From Azospirillum lipoferum (GTDB lineage Bacteria > Pseudomonadota > Alphaproteobacteria > Azospirillales > Azospirillaceae), in contig NZ_JALJXJ010000009.1 of the NCBI RefSeq assembly GCF_024170005.1, positions 124,001-188,000 on the forward strand: 64,000 nucleotides of DNA, written 5' to 3'. The notes beneath the pieces are model-generated. The model saw only the letters and a program-made list of their open reading frames with translations. It did no database searches and was not told where the DNA came from. Both the position numbers and the translations under genes were made by a program. This document shows, piece after piece, positions 34,441 to 44,913 of this stretch. Position 1 is the first letter of the stretch. Every line of letters starts with the position of its first letter.

Positions 34441-37400
34441 TCACTCCGGCAGAACGCGCAGCCGGGCGACAGCGGTACGGGCGGACAGGTGGGGACGTTG
34501 CAGATCCTGCACCTGGGCACCGGGGGCCGCGAAGTCGCCGGGGGTGACGGCGCGGACCAGATAGACCAGCCGGAAACGGGGGGCCGCCTTCGGCAGGTCG
34601 ACGGCGGCCAGGAAGCGATCCTCGCGGAACTCGACATTGCGGGCGGCCGACAGGTCACCCAGCCAGGACAGCTTGCCGAGCTGGCCGCTGTTGGCGAGCC
34701 GGACATTCTCGATCTCGAAGCCGGCCGGCAGCGGGTCGCTGACCAGCACCGAATGGTCGAGCGGGTCGCCGACCTCGCCCTCCAGGATCACCACCAGCAG
34801 GTCGTTGTGGCGGATGCCGGCCGGATCGACCGGACGGCCGGCCATGTCGAACAGGCGCCGGCGGATGGTCATCCCCTGCTCCTCCGCACCGGCCGGCTGG
34901 TCCGGCACGCCCGCCACCGACACGGTCTGGCGGACCTCGCCGCCCAGGTTGCGGATGGCGGGCGGGGCGGCCGGGTCGACGGCCAGGATCTGCGGCTTGG
35001 CGTTCTCCACCGTCTGGTCGCCGATGGCGAGCTTCATCGGGGAAGCGCGGTCGATCAGCGCCTTGCCCGCCAGCAACAACCACGCCTGCTCCTGCGGATT
35101 GGTGGTGCGGACGGCGGCAAAGGTCTTCGCCACCCGTTCGGCCGCCTGGAAGATGCGGTCACGCTCGACCGCGCCGCTTTCGGCCATCAGGACCACGACG
35201 CCGGCCTCGTCCCGCAGGGAAGAGCCCTGGTCGCGCAGGCTGGCGGTCACCATGCGGGCGCCGGTCAGCTTGGAGAAGGCCTCCGTCGCCCCCGGCTGGT
35301 CGCCCAGCACGGCGGTCGCCGCGGCGATCTGCGCCCGGCCGAAGTCGGTCTGCAGCCGGTCCCAATAATTCTCGCGGAAATAGCGCACCGCACCGGCGTC
35401 GATCATCTTCGCCCGCGCCAGCACATAGAGCGCATAGGCGCGGCCCGGCAGGTCGGCGGTCTCGACCCAGGCGTTGTCGATGGCCTGCTTCAGCCAGTCC
35501 AGACCCTTGCGATAGGGCTGGTCGGGAATGCGGTAGCCCGCCGCCTTGGCCCGCCCCAGCACATCGACCGCATAGGCGGTCAGCCAGGGATCGAGATCGC
35601 CCTTCGGCGACCAGGGGGCGAAAGCACCGTCGATGCGCTGGAAGGTCAGCAGACGGTCGACGCTGCGCTGGACGCGCGCCTTGATGCGGTCTTCCGGCGC
35701 GATGCCGAGGCCGGCGGCCACGTCGCTCATCGACAGCAGCGGCAGGATGCGGCTGGCGGTCTGCTCCGCCCCGCCCGCCGCCACGCGGTCGAGCGCGAAG
35801 AGCAGGCCCGGCACGTCCAGGTCCGGCAGCGGCGCCACCGTGGCACCCACCGAGACGGTTTCCGGCCGCAGCCCGGCGGTAATGTCGGCGGGAACGGTCA
35901 GGCTCCTGTCGGTCGGCAGGGCGGCGGCGTTGCGGCGGGAGACCAGCGGCGTGGCCGGACGGACGGTGACGTCCCAGCGGCGGGTGACGCGCACGCCCTC
36001 CGGCCCGGTGACGTCCAGCGTGACATGCCCAGCCCCCACCGCGGTGGCGGTCAGCACCCGGCCGGCGGTCGCCCGCTTGCCGCGCTCCAGCTTCGGCACA
36101 GTCAATTCGTTGCCCGAGTCGTTATTGACGATGGCGACGGCGCCCTCGGCGGTCAGGGTCATCCGGTAATCGCCGGACGGACCGTTCAGATTGTCGAGCG
36201 ACAGCAGGACCTGCGCCGAATCGCCGGGGGCGAGGAAGCGCGGCAGAACGGCGTCGGTGACGACCGGGTCGCGGACCAGCATCTGGCTTTCGGCATGGCC
36301 GATCCGCCCCTCGCTCCAGGCGACCGCCATCAGGCGCAGCCGCCCCTGGAAGTCGGGCAGGTCGAAGGGCACCGAAACCTTGCCTTCGGCACCGACGGTG
36401 AGGATGCCGGAATAGAGCGAGACCACCCGTTCCGACTTGGGCGGCACCAGCCCGGAGATCTGGCGCAGGCGCGGCGTCGGCTGAACCGGCGGGCGGGCGG
36501 CATCCAGGCCGGCCGGGTCGATCAGGCGGCCATAGGAATCGCGCAGCTCGACGGTGAGCGGGCGCTTGCGCAGGTAATGGCGGGCCGGATCGGGCGAGGG
36601 CTGGTCGGTCAGCTGCATCACCGATTCGTCGACGGCGGCCAGGGTGACGAAGGCCTGCTTGCCCTCGGGCACGCCGTCCACCGTGATGTCGGCGGTCATG
36701 GCACGGCGCGGTTCCGTCTCCGCCGGTGCGGAGAGGCGGACGTCCAGGGTGCGCGGAGCCTTGTCCATCGCCAGCCAGGCGAGGCCGACGGCGCGGCGCG
36801 GCGGCTTCTTCGACTGCGGGTCGGAGGTGGCGAAGGCGGTCGCCAGCACATGGGCGCCGCTGGTCCAGCCCTGCCCGACCGGGATTTCCAGGAAAGCGCC
36901 CTGCGGACCGATGGCGCGGGTGACGGCATAGGTGACGCCACGGTCGGCGACGGCCACCAGCACCTGGCTGTCATAGGGCGGCTTGACGAAGACCCAGGCG
37001 CTTTCCCCGGCGCGGTAGGCCGGCATCATCACCGAGACATCGACCGCGTCCGGCCGTTCGCCGGCGGTCGGGGTCATCCACCAGCCGGCGGCGAAACGGA
37101 AGCTGCTGGCGACGCCGGTCTTGGAATCGAACACCTCCAGCCGGTAGCGGCCGGCGGCGACCGGGGTCTCCACCGAAGCCGGGGCGGCGGCCTGGGCCGA
37201 CAGGGATCCGCCGGTCACCCGCTGGTCCTTCACCGTGACCTTGTAGTCCCAGCGGCCGTTGGCCTCGTACCACGCGTAGTCGTACTCCTCCTCGAACAGC
37301 TCGTAGGAAAGGTCGGCGCGGTCGGCCGGCTTGCCGTCCGGTCCGACGGCGATCACGTCGAAGCCGGCGGTAGCCCCCTCCGGCACGCCGTCGCCTTCGA

Positions 37401-39225
37401 AGCGCGGCTTGATGCCGATGGCAAAGGGCTGGTGGCGCACCGGCAGCACGAAGTCGCGGCCGACCGGACGGCCGCCGATGTCGAACAGGGTGGCGCGCAC
37501 CACCGCCTCCAGCGGGCGGGTGCTGTCGGGCGGACGCGGCAGCTTGACCTTCAGGCGGGCCGAGCCGTTGGAGTCGGTGATGAAGCCCGGCAGGTCGGCG
37601 CGGGCCGGCTTCACATCCTCCTGCACCAGACCGAAATGATAGCCCGGCAGGTTCGGATAGGGGTTGGCGGCGGCGCGCAGGGTCACCGTCAGCTCGCCCG
37701 GCAGGCCGGAAGCCGGCGCGCCATAGAGGTAATGGCTGTCGAGCGCGATGTCGGCCTCGCCGTCGGAAGCCAGTTCCGTCGTCGGGGAGGCGAGTGCCAC
37801 GTCCAGCCGCGGCGGCACGAAATCCTCCAGCAGGAACTCCGTCTTGCCGATGGCCGGGCCATCCGGCTCGGCATGGGCGGTGACGATCCAGTTGCCGGGA
37901 TAGGCGTTCATCGGCAGGTCGATGCGGGTGGCATAGCCGCCGGCCCCGCTGTCGGTCAGGCTGCGCCGCTCCACCTCGAAGCCGTCGGGGCGCAGGACGC
38001 GGATGGTCAGCTGCTTGCCGGCCGGCGGCGGGTTCAGGTCGGCGTCACGCAGCAGGGCGGTCAGCTGCACCGTCTCGCCCGGCCGGTAGATGCCGCGTTC
38101 GGTATAGAGATAGGTGTCGAGTCCGCCGGCAGCCGGGCGGACGATTGTGGCGGCGGGCTTGTCCGGAGTTTCGGCCGGCGGAGCGCCGCCGGCGGTCAGG
38201 TCGAGAACGGCGAAGTCGCCGTCGCCGCGCGCGGCGAACAGCGCCTGGACCGGCTCGGTCCCGGCGGCGCGCAATGCGGCGAGGTCGAAACGGCCGAGCC
38301 CATCCTCCCCGGTCTGGACGCGGCCCAGATCGGTGCCGTTGCGGGCGACCAGACGCAGCTCCACCCCGGCGGCCGGGGCAGCACTCTGGGCGGAGCGGGC
38401 GAAGACCACCAGCGAATCCTCGCCCAGGATGGTGTTGAGGCCGAGGTCGGAGACGACGAACCACTGGGTCGCCTTGCGGTCCCAGCCGCCCGGCTTGATC
38501 TCGTCGGCACCGGCGACGGCGACATAGACGCCGGGGTCGAGCTTGCCCAGCACGGCGTCGATGGGGAAGGCGGTGGTGACGCTGCGGTTCGGCTGGTTGC
38601 CGATGCCCATCTCGCCGCGCCAGACCTCCTGGCCCGACTTGTCCAGGATCTCGCCGATGTCGTAGTCGGTCATCTGCTGGGTGATGCGGCCGAAATAGAT
38701 CTTCTCGACCAGCGCGCGGTCGGCGATGCGCAGCACCTGCAGCTTCGCCCGGTCCAGGTTGATGGAACGCAGCGGCAGCCCTTCGGCCCCGACCCGCGGC
38801 AGGATGTAGCCGGCGCCGCGGAAGGCCAGCGACGGCTTGCGGTTGGGCACCTGCACCTCGCGGGTGTCGGCGGCCGGCAGGCGCTTGCCGTCGGCGCCGG
38901 GAAGCCCGTCCTTCAGCGTGACGCGATAGGTGTCGCCGTGGCGCAGCCCTTCCACGCACAGCGTGCGGTCGCGGGCGATGGCGGCGCCGTCCACCGCCGG
39001 CTCCACCGCGACATAGTCGCGGTAGTTGACGGCGCGCGAGCGCTCCAGCCGGTCGGTGAAGGTGAAGCAGGCCTGTGGCGTATCGCGCTCCGCCACCACC
39101 TCGACGCTGGACACGCCGAAGGGCACCGGCTCGGCCGGCGGGTCGGCGGCGAAGGTCTGGGATACGGCGAGCGTGCCGGAGCACGCGACAAGAACGGCAC
39201 AGACACGCGCCAGCGCACGCAACAT
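34441..39225 (-). CDS. Bacterial alpha-2-macroglobulin-like protein lacking the thioester cysteine
   Basis: About 1594 residues, exported (signal peptide MLRALARVCAVLVACSGTLA). Repeated beta-sandwich MG domains fill the N-terminal two thirds (YLYTERGIYRPGETVQLTALLRDADL). A bait/A2M segment lies around LYSGILTVGAEGKVSVPFDLPDFQGRL. A helical TED-like region contains GGAEQTASRILPLLSM. Thioester proteins have CxEQ there; the Cys is absent, so covalent trapping of proteases is unlikely. Family members guard the periplasm against proteases or cell-wall damage. pbpC, a common neighbour, is not adjacent. The ATG at 39225 is chosen for the signal peptide. Confidence 0.9.
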   Translation of the reverse strand: MLRALARVCAVLVACSGTLAVSQTFAADPPAEPVPFGVSSVEVVAERDTPQACFTFTDRLERSRAVNYRDYVAVEPAVDGAAIARDRTLCVEGLRHGDTYRVTLKDGLPGADGKRLPAADTREVQVPNRKPSLAFRGAGYILPRVGAEGLPLRSINLDRAKLQVLRIADRALVEKIYFGRITQQMTDYDIGEILDKSGQEVWRGEMGIGNQPNRSVTTAFPIDAVLGKLDPGVYVAVAGADEIKPGGWDRKATQWFVVSDLGLNTILGEDSLVVFARSAQSAAPAAGVELRLVARNGTDLGRVQTGEDGLGRFDLAALRAAGTEPVQALFAARGDGDFAVLDLTAGGAPPAETPDKPAATIVRPAAGGLDTYLYTERGIYRPGETVQLTALLRDADLNPPPAGKQLTIRVLRPDGFEVERRSLTDSGAGGYATRIDLPMNAYPGNWIVTAHAEPDGPAIGKTEFLLEDFVPPRLDVALASPTTELASDGEADIALDSHYLYGAPASGLPGELTVTLRAAANPYPNLPGYHFGLVQEDVKPARADLPGFITDSNGSARLKVKLPRPPDSTRPLEAVVRATLFDIGGRPVGRDFVLPVRHQPFAIGIKPRFEGDGVPEGATAGFDVIAVGPDGKPADRADLSYELFEEEYDYAWYEANGRWDYKVTVKDQRVTGGSLSAQAAAPASVETPVAAGRYRLEVFDSKTGVASSFRFAAGWWMTPTAGERPDAVDVSVMMPAYRAGESAWVFVKPPYDSQVLVAVADRGVTYAVTRAIGPQGAFLEIPVGQGWTSGAHVLATAFATSDPQSKKPPRRAVGLAWLAMDKAPRTLDVRLSAPAETEPRRAMTADITVDGVPEGKQAFVTLAAVDESVMQLTDQPSPDPARHYLRKRPLTVELRDSYGRLIDPAGLDAARPPVQPTPRLRQISGLVPPKSERVVSLYSGILTVGAEGKVSVPFDLPDFQGRLRLMAVAWSEGRIGHAESQMLVRDPVVTDAVLPRFLAPGDSAQVLLSLDNLNGPSGDYRMTLTAEGAVAIVNNDSGNELTVPKLERGKRATAGRVLTATAVGAGHVTLDVTGPEGVRVTRRWDVTVRPATPLVSRRNAAALPTDRSLTVPADITAGLRPETVSVGATVAPLPDLDVPGLLFALDRVAAGGAEQTASRILPLLSMSDVAAGLGIAPEDRIKARVQRSVDRLLTFQRIDGAFAPWSPKGDLDPWLTAYAVDVLGRAKAAGYRIPDQPYRKGLDWLKQAIDNAWVETADLPGRAYALYVLARAKMIDAGAVRYFRENYWDRLQTDFGRAQIAAATAVLGDQPGATEAFSKLTGARMVTASLRDQGSSLRDEAGVVVLMAESGAVERDRIFQAAERVAKTFAAVRTTNPQEQAWLLLAGKALIDRASPMKLAIGDQTVENAKPQILAVDPAAPPAIRNLGGEVRQTVSVAGVPDQPAGAEEQGMTIRRRLFDMAGRPVDPAGIRHNDLLVVILEGEVGDPLDHSVLVSDPLPAGFEIENVRLANSGQLGKLSWLGDLSAARNVEFREDRFLAAVDLPKAAPRFRLVYLVRAVTPGDFAAPGAQVQDLQRPHLSARTAVARLRVLPE

Positions 39226-39426
39226 TCTAGACAGGCCCCAATTCCGCGGGTGGATCCGAAAGCACGCGGCCGGGGACAGCCCTGGCGGCGGCTCGGACCT
39301 GGACAAAACCGGCGCGGAGTATGCCCAAGCGGCAGGGGTTTCGCCATGGCTTTGCGGCACCGCCGCGAAGATCGCTTTGGTTGCGGGCCGGAGCCGGGGC
39401 GGACATGGTGGATCAGGCGGCGAATT

Positions 39427-41085
<1,659 letters not shown>

Positions 41086-41247
41086 GACCTGCGCTCCGCC
41101 GTTCCATCGCCCCCGCACCGGGCCGCAAAGCCGGTCCATCACATCGGGCGGCGACCAGTGGGGGTGGAGCCGATCATTGTGCCAATCGGTTAAGACTTGT
41201 CAAATACCCGAACAGTTGGGGCGTGCAACATTCATATGGGAACGTGT

Positions 41248-42411
41248 CTAGCTCGACACGAAGCGGTTGCGCAGGCGGTCGATGGCGGTGTCGAGCACTT
41301 CATCCTTCTTTGAGAAGCAGAAGCGCACGACGTTGGTGGGGGCATTCTCGACGAAGAAGGCGCTGACGGGGATGGCCGCCACCTTCGCCTCCGCCACCAG
41401 CCAGCGGCAGAACGCCTGATCGTCGCCGTCGAAGCCGAAACGGGAGATGTCGGCGGCGACGAAATAGGTGCCGGCGCTGGGCAGAACGTCGAAACCGACG
41501 GAGGCGAGCCCGGCCGACAGCCGGTCGCGCTTGGCCTGGAGTCCGGCGGCGAGCCCGGTGAAATAGCCCTCCTCCTTGCCCAGCCCGTAGGCGACGGCGG
41601 CCTGGAGATTCGGCGGGGTGGTGAAGGTCAGGAACTGGTGGGCCTTGGCGACCGGCTGCAGCAGATGCGGGGCGGCGGTGACGTAGCCCACCTTCCAGCC
41701 GGTCAGCGAGAAGGTCTTGCCGGCCGAACCGATCTTCAGGCAGCGGTCGCGCATCCCCGGCAAGGACATCAGCGGGATGTGACGGCGGCCGTCGAAGACG
41801 AGGTGTTCGTACACCTCGTCGCAGACGGCCAGCGCATCATGGCGCTGCACGAACTCGGATATCAGCTCCAGCTCCGCCCGGTCGAAGACCTTGGCCGCCG
41901 GGTTCAGCGGGTCGTTGATCAGCACCAGCTTGGTGCGGGGGGAGAAGGCGGCCTCCAGGTCGGCGCGGCTGAAGCTCCAGTCCGGCGACTTCAGCGAGAC
42001 GAAGCGCGGCACGCCGCCGGCCAGCCGGACGATCGGCAGGTAGCTGTCATACATGGGCTGGAACAGCACCACCTCGTCGCCCGGATTGATCAGGCCGAGC
42101 AGGCAGGCGGTCAGCGCCTCGGTGGCTCCGGAAGTGACCATCGTCTCGGTCTTCCAGTCGATGCCGAGGCCGTAGAAGCGGCCGTAGTGGGCGGCCAGCG
42201 CCTGACGCAGCTCGGGTGTGCCCATCATCGACGGATACTGGTTCCAGCCGGTCAGCAGCGCGTCGGCCGCGGTCTGCAACACGTCGGCCGGCCCGCGGTC
42301 GTCGGGGAATCCCTGGCCCAGATTGATCGCGCCATGCTCCTCCGACAGGCGGGACATGACCTCGAAAATGGTGGTGCCATAGCTGGACAGCAGCGCGTTG
42401 CCCGACTTCAC
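41248..42411 (-). CDS. PLP-dependent class I/II aminotransferase
   Basis: 387 residues of fold-type I. The PLP-lysine is in SAGKTFSLTGWKVGY, with the substrate/PLP segment INLGQGFPDDRGP and the Asp in AVCDEVYEHLVF. The N-P motif reads NDPLNPAAKVF. It resembles the YbdL/kynurenine-aminotransferase-like group that uses methionine or aromatic amino acids. The start is a GTG with GGAGG 7 nt upstream. It is monocistronic, and its physiological substrate cannot be read from sequence. Confidence 0.9.
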   Translation of the reverse strand: MKSGNALLSSYGTTIFEVMSRLSEEHGAINLGQGFPDDRGPADVLQTAADALLTGWNQYPSMMGTPELRQALAAHYGRFYGLGIDWKTETMVTSGATEALTACLLGLINPGDEVVLFQPMYDSYLPIVRLAGGVPRFVSLKSPDWSFSRADLEAAFSPRTKLVLINDPLNPAAKVFDRAELELISEFVQRHDALAVCDEVYEHLVFDGRRHIPLMSLPGMRDRCLKIGSAGKTFSLTGWKVGYVTAAPHLLQPVAKAHQFLTFTTPPNLQAAVAYGLGKEEGYFTGLAAGLQAKRDRLSAGLASVGFDVLPSAGTYFVAADISRFGFDGDDQAFCRWLVAEAKVAAIPVSAFFVENAPTNVVRFCFSKKDEVLDTAIDRLRNRFVSS

Positions 42412-42566
42412 CGGAAGACCTCCTCATGCGAACGGACGCACAAGATGGCCGCTGGGAGGCGATGCTGTCCAGTGAAGGTTGCGGCCCTGCATGGAGCGAT
42501 GGAGACGGCGATGGTACGAGCGTTGCATACTGAGGTACGTTTTCCGTCCCAAGGAGTGAAGGTCCG

Positions 42567-43586
42567 ATGTCAGTCTTCTCCCGCTGCTGCGGTGCCGCCC
42601 TGTCGGCTCTGCTCCTGTTCGGGCTGAATGGTCCTCTTCAGGCCGCAGAGCCGATCAAGGTGAAGGTGTTCGTCGGCTCGATGTTCGAGATCGGCAAGAA
42701 CACCGGCGACCGCGCCGGCGAGTTCCAGCACTGGTACGAGCGTTACTGGCAGACGGCCGAGCCCGTCACGGTGAAGGGCGCGCTGAACCCGGTGTACTGC
42801 AATGCCGACGGCGTGTGCGGCTCGGTGCTGGGCATGGGCAAGGTCAGCTCCTCCGCCTCGATGCAGGCGATCCTGCTGAACCCGCAGCTCGACCTGTCGC
42901 AAGCCTATTTTCTGATCACCGGCGTGGCCGGCACCCCGCCGTCGCGCGGCACTATCGGCGAGGTGAACTGGGCGACCTGGGTGGTCGACTATGACCTGGG
43001 CCACCGCTGGGCGCCGGAGGAGAACAAGCCGGGCGAGCCGACCTTCATGCCGCGCAAGGGCTACGAGGCGGTGCGGCTGTTCCCGATGAACCCGGCGCTG
43101 GTGTCCTGGGCGATGCGCCTGACCGCCGGCACGCCGCTGAAGGACAGCGAGTCCGCCCGCGCCTACCGCAAGCGCTATCCGCAGGAAGCAGCACAGCGTG
43201 CTCCGTTCGTAGGCACCGGCACGCACATGACCGGCGACACTTTCTTCCACGGCCCCGGCATGTCGGCCCAGGCGCAGTACATCGCCAAGCTCTATGGCGC
43301 GGACGACTATGTCATCACCGAGATGGAGGCGGCGGCGATCACCCTGGTCATCAAGCGGCTGCAAGGCTCCGACCGGGTGATGAGCCTGCGGGGTGCGGTC
43401 AATTTCGACCAGGGCAACCCGAACGAGACCACGCTCCAGCACCTGGACCCGAAGCCCGGCGAGACTGCCGGCGGGTTCGCCGAGACGGTGGAGAATGTGG
43501 AACTGGTCGGATCCCGGATGGTCGACCACATCGTCGGCCATTGGGACCAGTGGAAGGACGGCGTTCCGGCCCTGCCGTCGCCCTGA
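42567..43586 (+). CDS. Purine nucleoside permease (NUP family)
   Basis: A 339-residue exported protein with the signal peptide MSVFSRCCGAALSALLLFGL ending near LQAAE. The body matches the NUP/purine nucleoside permease family, which adopts a nucleoside-phosphorylase-like fold (VKVFVGSMFEIG, FLITGVAGTPPSRGT, ITEMEAAAITLVI). Despite the name it has no membrane segments apart from the signal, so periplasmic nucleoside binding or processing is more likely than permeation. Monocistronic. Confidence 0.88.
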   Translation: MSVFSRCCGAALSALLLFGLNGPLQAAEPIKVKVFVGSMFEIGKNTGDRAGEFQHWYERYWQTAEPVTVKGALNPVYCNADGVCGSVLGMGKVSSSASMQAILLNPQLDLSQAYFLITGVAGTPPSRGTIGEVNWATWVVDYDLGHRWAPEENKPGEPTFMPRKGYEAVRLFPMNPALVSWAMRLTAGTPLKDSESARAYRKRYPQEAAQRAPFVGTGTHMTGDTFFHGPGMSAQAQYIAKLYGADDYVITEMEAAAITLVIKRLQGSDRVMSLRGAVNFDQGNPNETTLQHLDPKPGETAGGFAETVENVELVGSRMVDHIVGHWDQWKDGVPALPSP

Positions 43587-43637
43587 CCGTCAGCCGGGAG
43601 ACCGCCCGCCCGGCAGGCGCGGGCGCGCTCCCCTTGT

Positions 43638-43949
43638 TCAGTCGCCGTAAATCTTGCGCAGGCGGCGGTTGCGCAGCTTTTGCCGGATGCGCTCGACCGG
43701 GCTGAACATGCGGGGGTAGCGGCGCTTGCCCCGTACGAACAGACGGCGGGCATCGGCGGAGTTGCGCAGCACCAGCACGCCGCCGAGCAGCATCACCGGC
43801 AGGCCGCCGGGACCGGGAAGGGGGGCGATCAGCAGGCCGAGCAGGATGATCGTGCATCCGGCGCCGATCAGGGCCAGCTGTCGCACGCGCGCGAAAGACA
43901 GCGTCTGGGCGGTATCGGGAGGACTCATCTGCGGTTCGCCAAGCTCCAT
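43638..43949 (-). CDS. PGPGW-family small membrane protein
   Basis: 103 residues with one to two membrane segments (LALIGAGCTIILLGLLIAPL). It has the PLPGPGG motif followed by LPVMLLGGVLVLRNSADAR, the signature of the PGPGW putative transmembrane family. The C-terminus is basic and cytoplasmic (KLRNRRLRKIYGD). Function unknown. Confidence 0.8.
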   Translation of the reverse strand: MELGEPQMSPPDTAQTLSFARVRQLALIGAGCTIILLGLLIAPLPGPGGLPVMLLGGVLVLRNSADARRLFVRGKRRYPRMFSPVERIRQKLRNRRLRKIYGD

Positions 43950-44027
43950 GCTTTCCGTTCGTCTGCATATGGGCCGGCGGACGCGGGTCGAAAAGGGGGG
44001 CCACTCCTTTGCGGGAGTGGGGGATCG

Positions 44028-44507
44028 TCAATGCAGAGTGGGCACCGGTTCCGGCGGGGCGGTGCGCAGGCGGGCGGGATCGAGGCGGCTGAGGGCGGCG
44101 TCGCGCTCGTCGGGCTTGGGTTCCCAGCCGAATTCGCGGATCAGCTGGTCGCGGGCGGCGACGGCGCGGCGGGACAGGTGGGCGCAGTTGCCCTGGGCGG
44201 CTCCCTGGCGCGGCGGGGGACAGCGGCGGTCGGCACAGCTTTCCAGCATCAGCCGGATCATCCGCTCGCGCTTGGCGGCGTCGACATACCCCATCTGGTC
44301 AAAATAGAGCTTGGTGAAGGCCAGTTCGGTGACGCGGGCGTGGGCCTTGTGGTCGCCGACGATCACCGCCGCCACCACCTCCACACAGCGGCCGGCGAAA
44401 TGCGGCAGCGGCGCCGTGCCGTCGTCGGCACGGTCGAGCAGGCTGCTCGGCAGATCGACCAGCCGGCCGGTCACGTCCTTCACCAGATACCGGCGCCACA
44501 CCGACAT
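44028..44507 (-). CDS. Hypothetical protein
   Basis: 159 residues, soluble, helical, no signal peptide. The start at 44507 (MSVWRRYLVKD) has GGAGG 5 nt upstream. Cys residues at ESCADRRCPPP and GNCAH might bind metal or form disulfides. Family not recognised. Monocistronic. Confidence 0.75.
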   Translation of the reverse strand: MSVWRRYLVKDVTGRLVDLPSSLLDRADDGTAPLPHFAGRCVEVVAAVIVGDHKAHARVTELAFTKLYFDQMGYVDAAKRERMIRLMLESCADRRCPPPRQGAAQGNCAHLSRRAVAARDQLIREFGWEPKPDERDAALSRLDPARLRTAPPEPVPTLH

Positions 44508-44913
44508 ATCAGCCTCCTGTCCGGCCAAGCCGGTTCGTGGGCCTTGCGATGGCAAAAGCCTACATCAGACTGGCAGGTGACGGAATATCGCAAAGCGGTG
44601 GGGCGAAACTGTGGCGCAAAGCGGGTGGCCGCGGCGGGGTCCGGCCACTCTCGATGCGATGGCCCGGAAGACCGCTTCCAAATGCCCTGCCCCCCTTGCG
44701 CTTTGCCGAGCAAGCCGGCATGTGGCGCATGTTCACTGATCCCCGCAATGTACGGATGTTGCCGTTCAAGAGAATTTTAACTCTTTCATTACGGTGCATA
44801 CAGCATGTTTCATACGCTCACAGTAGAAACTTGATGACACACCTTGATTACAACATTACCGTAATCCTAGTTCAAATGCTCAGACACTGATATTCCAGAG
44901 AGGAGCCGCGCGA
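44508..44913. other. Intergenic region upstream of the first chemoreceptor
   Basis: About 400 bp. The last 150 bp are AT-rich and presumably hold the chemoreceptor promoter. A short dyad AAGAG/CTCTT lies at 44768-44785. No gene or terminator recognised. Confidence 0.4.

Noticed and set aside
44537..44890. 117-codon rightward frame upstream of the first chemoreceptor
   Set aside because: It runs from the GC-rich 3' flank into the AT-rich promoter region with mixed composition and no domain. Unlikely to be coding.
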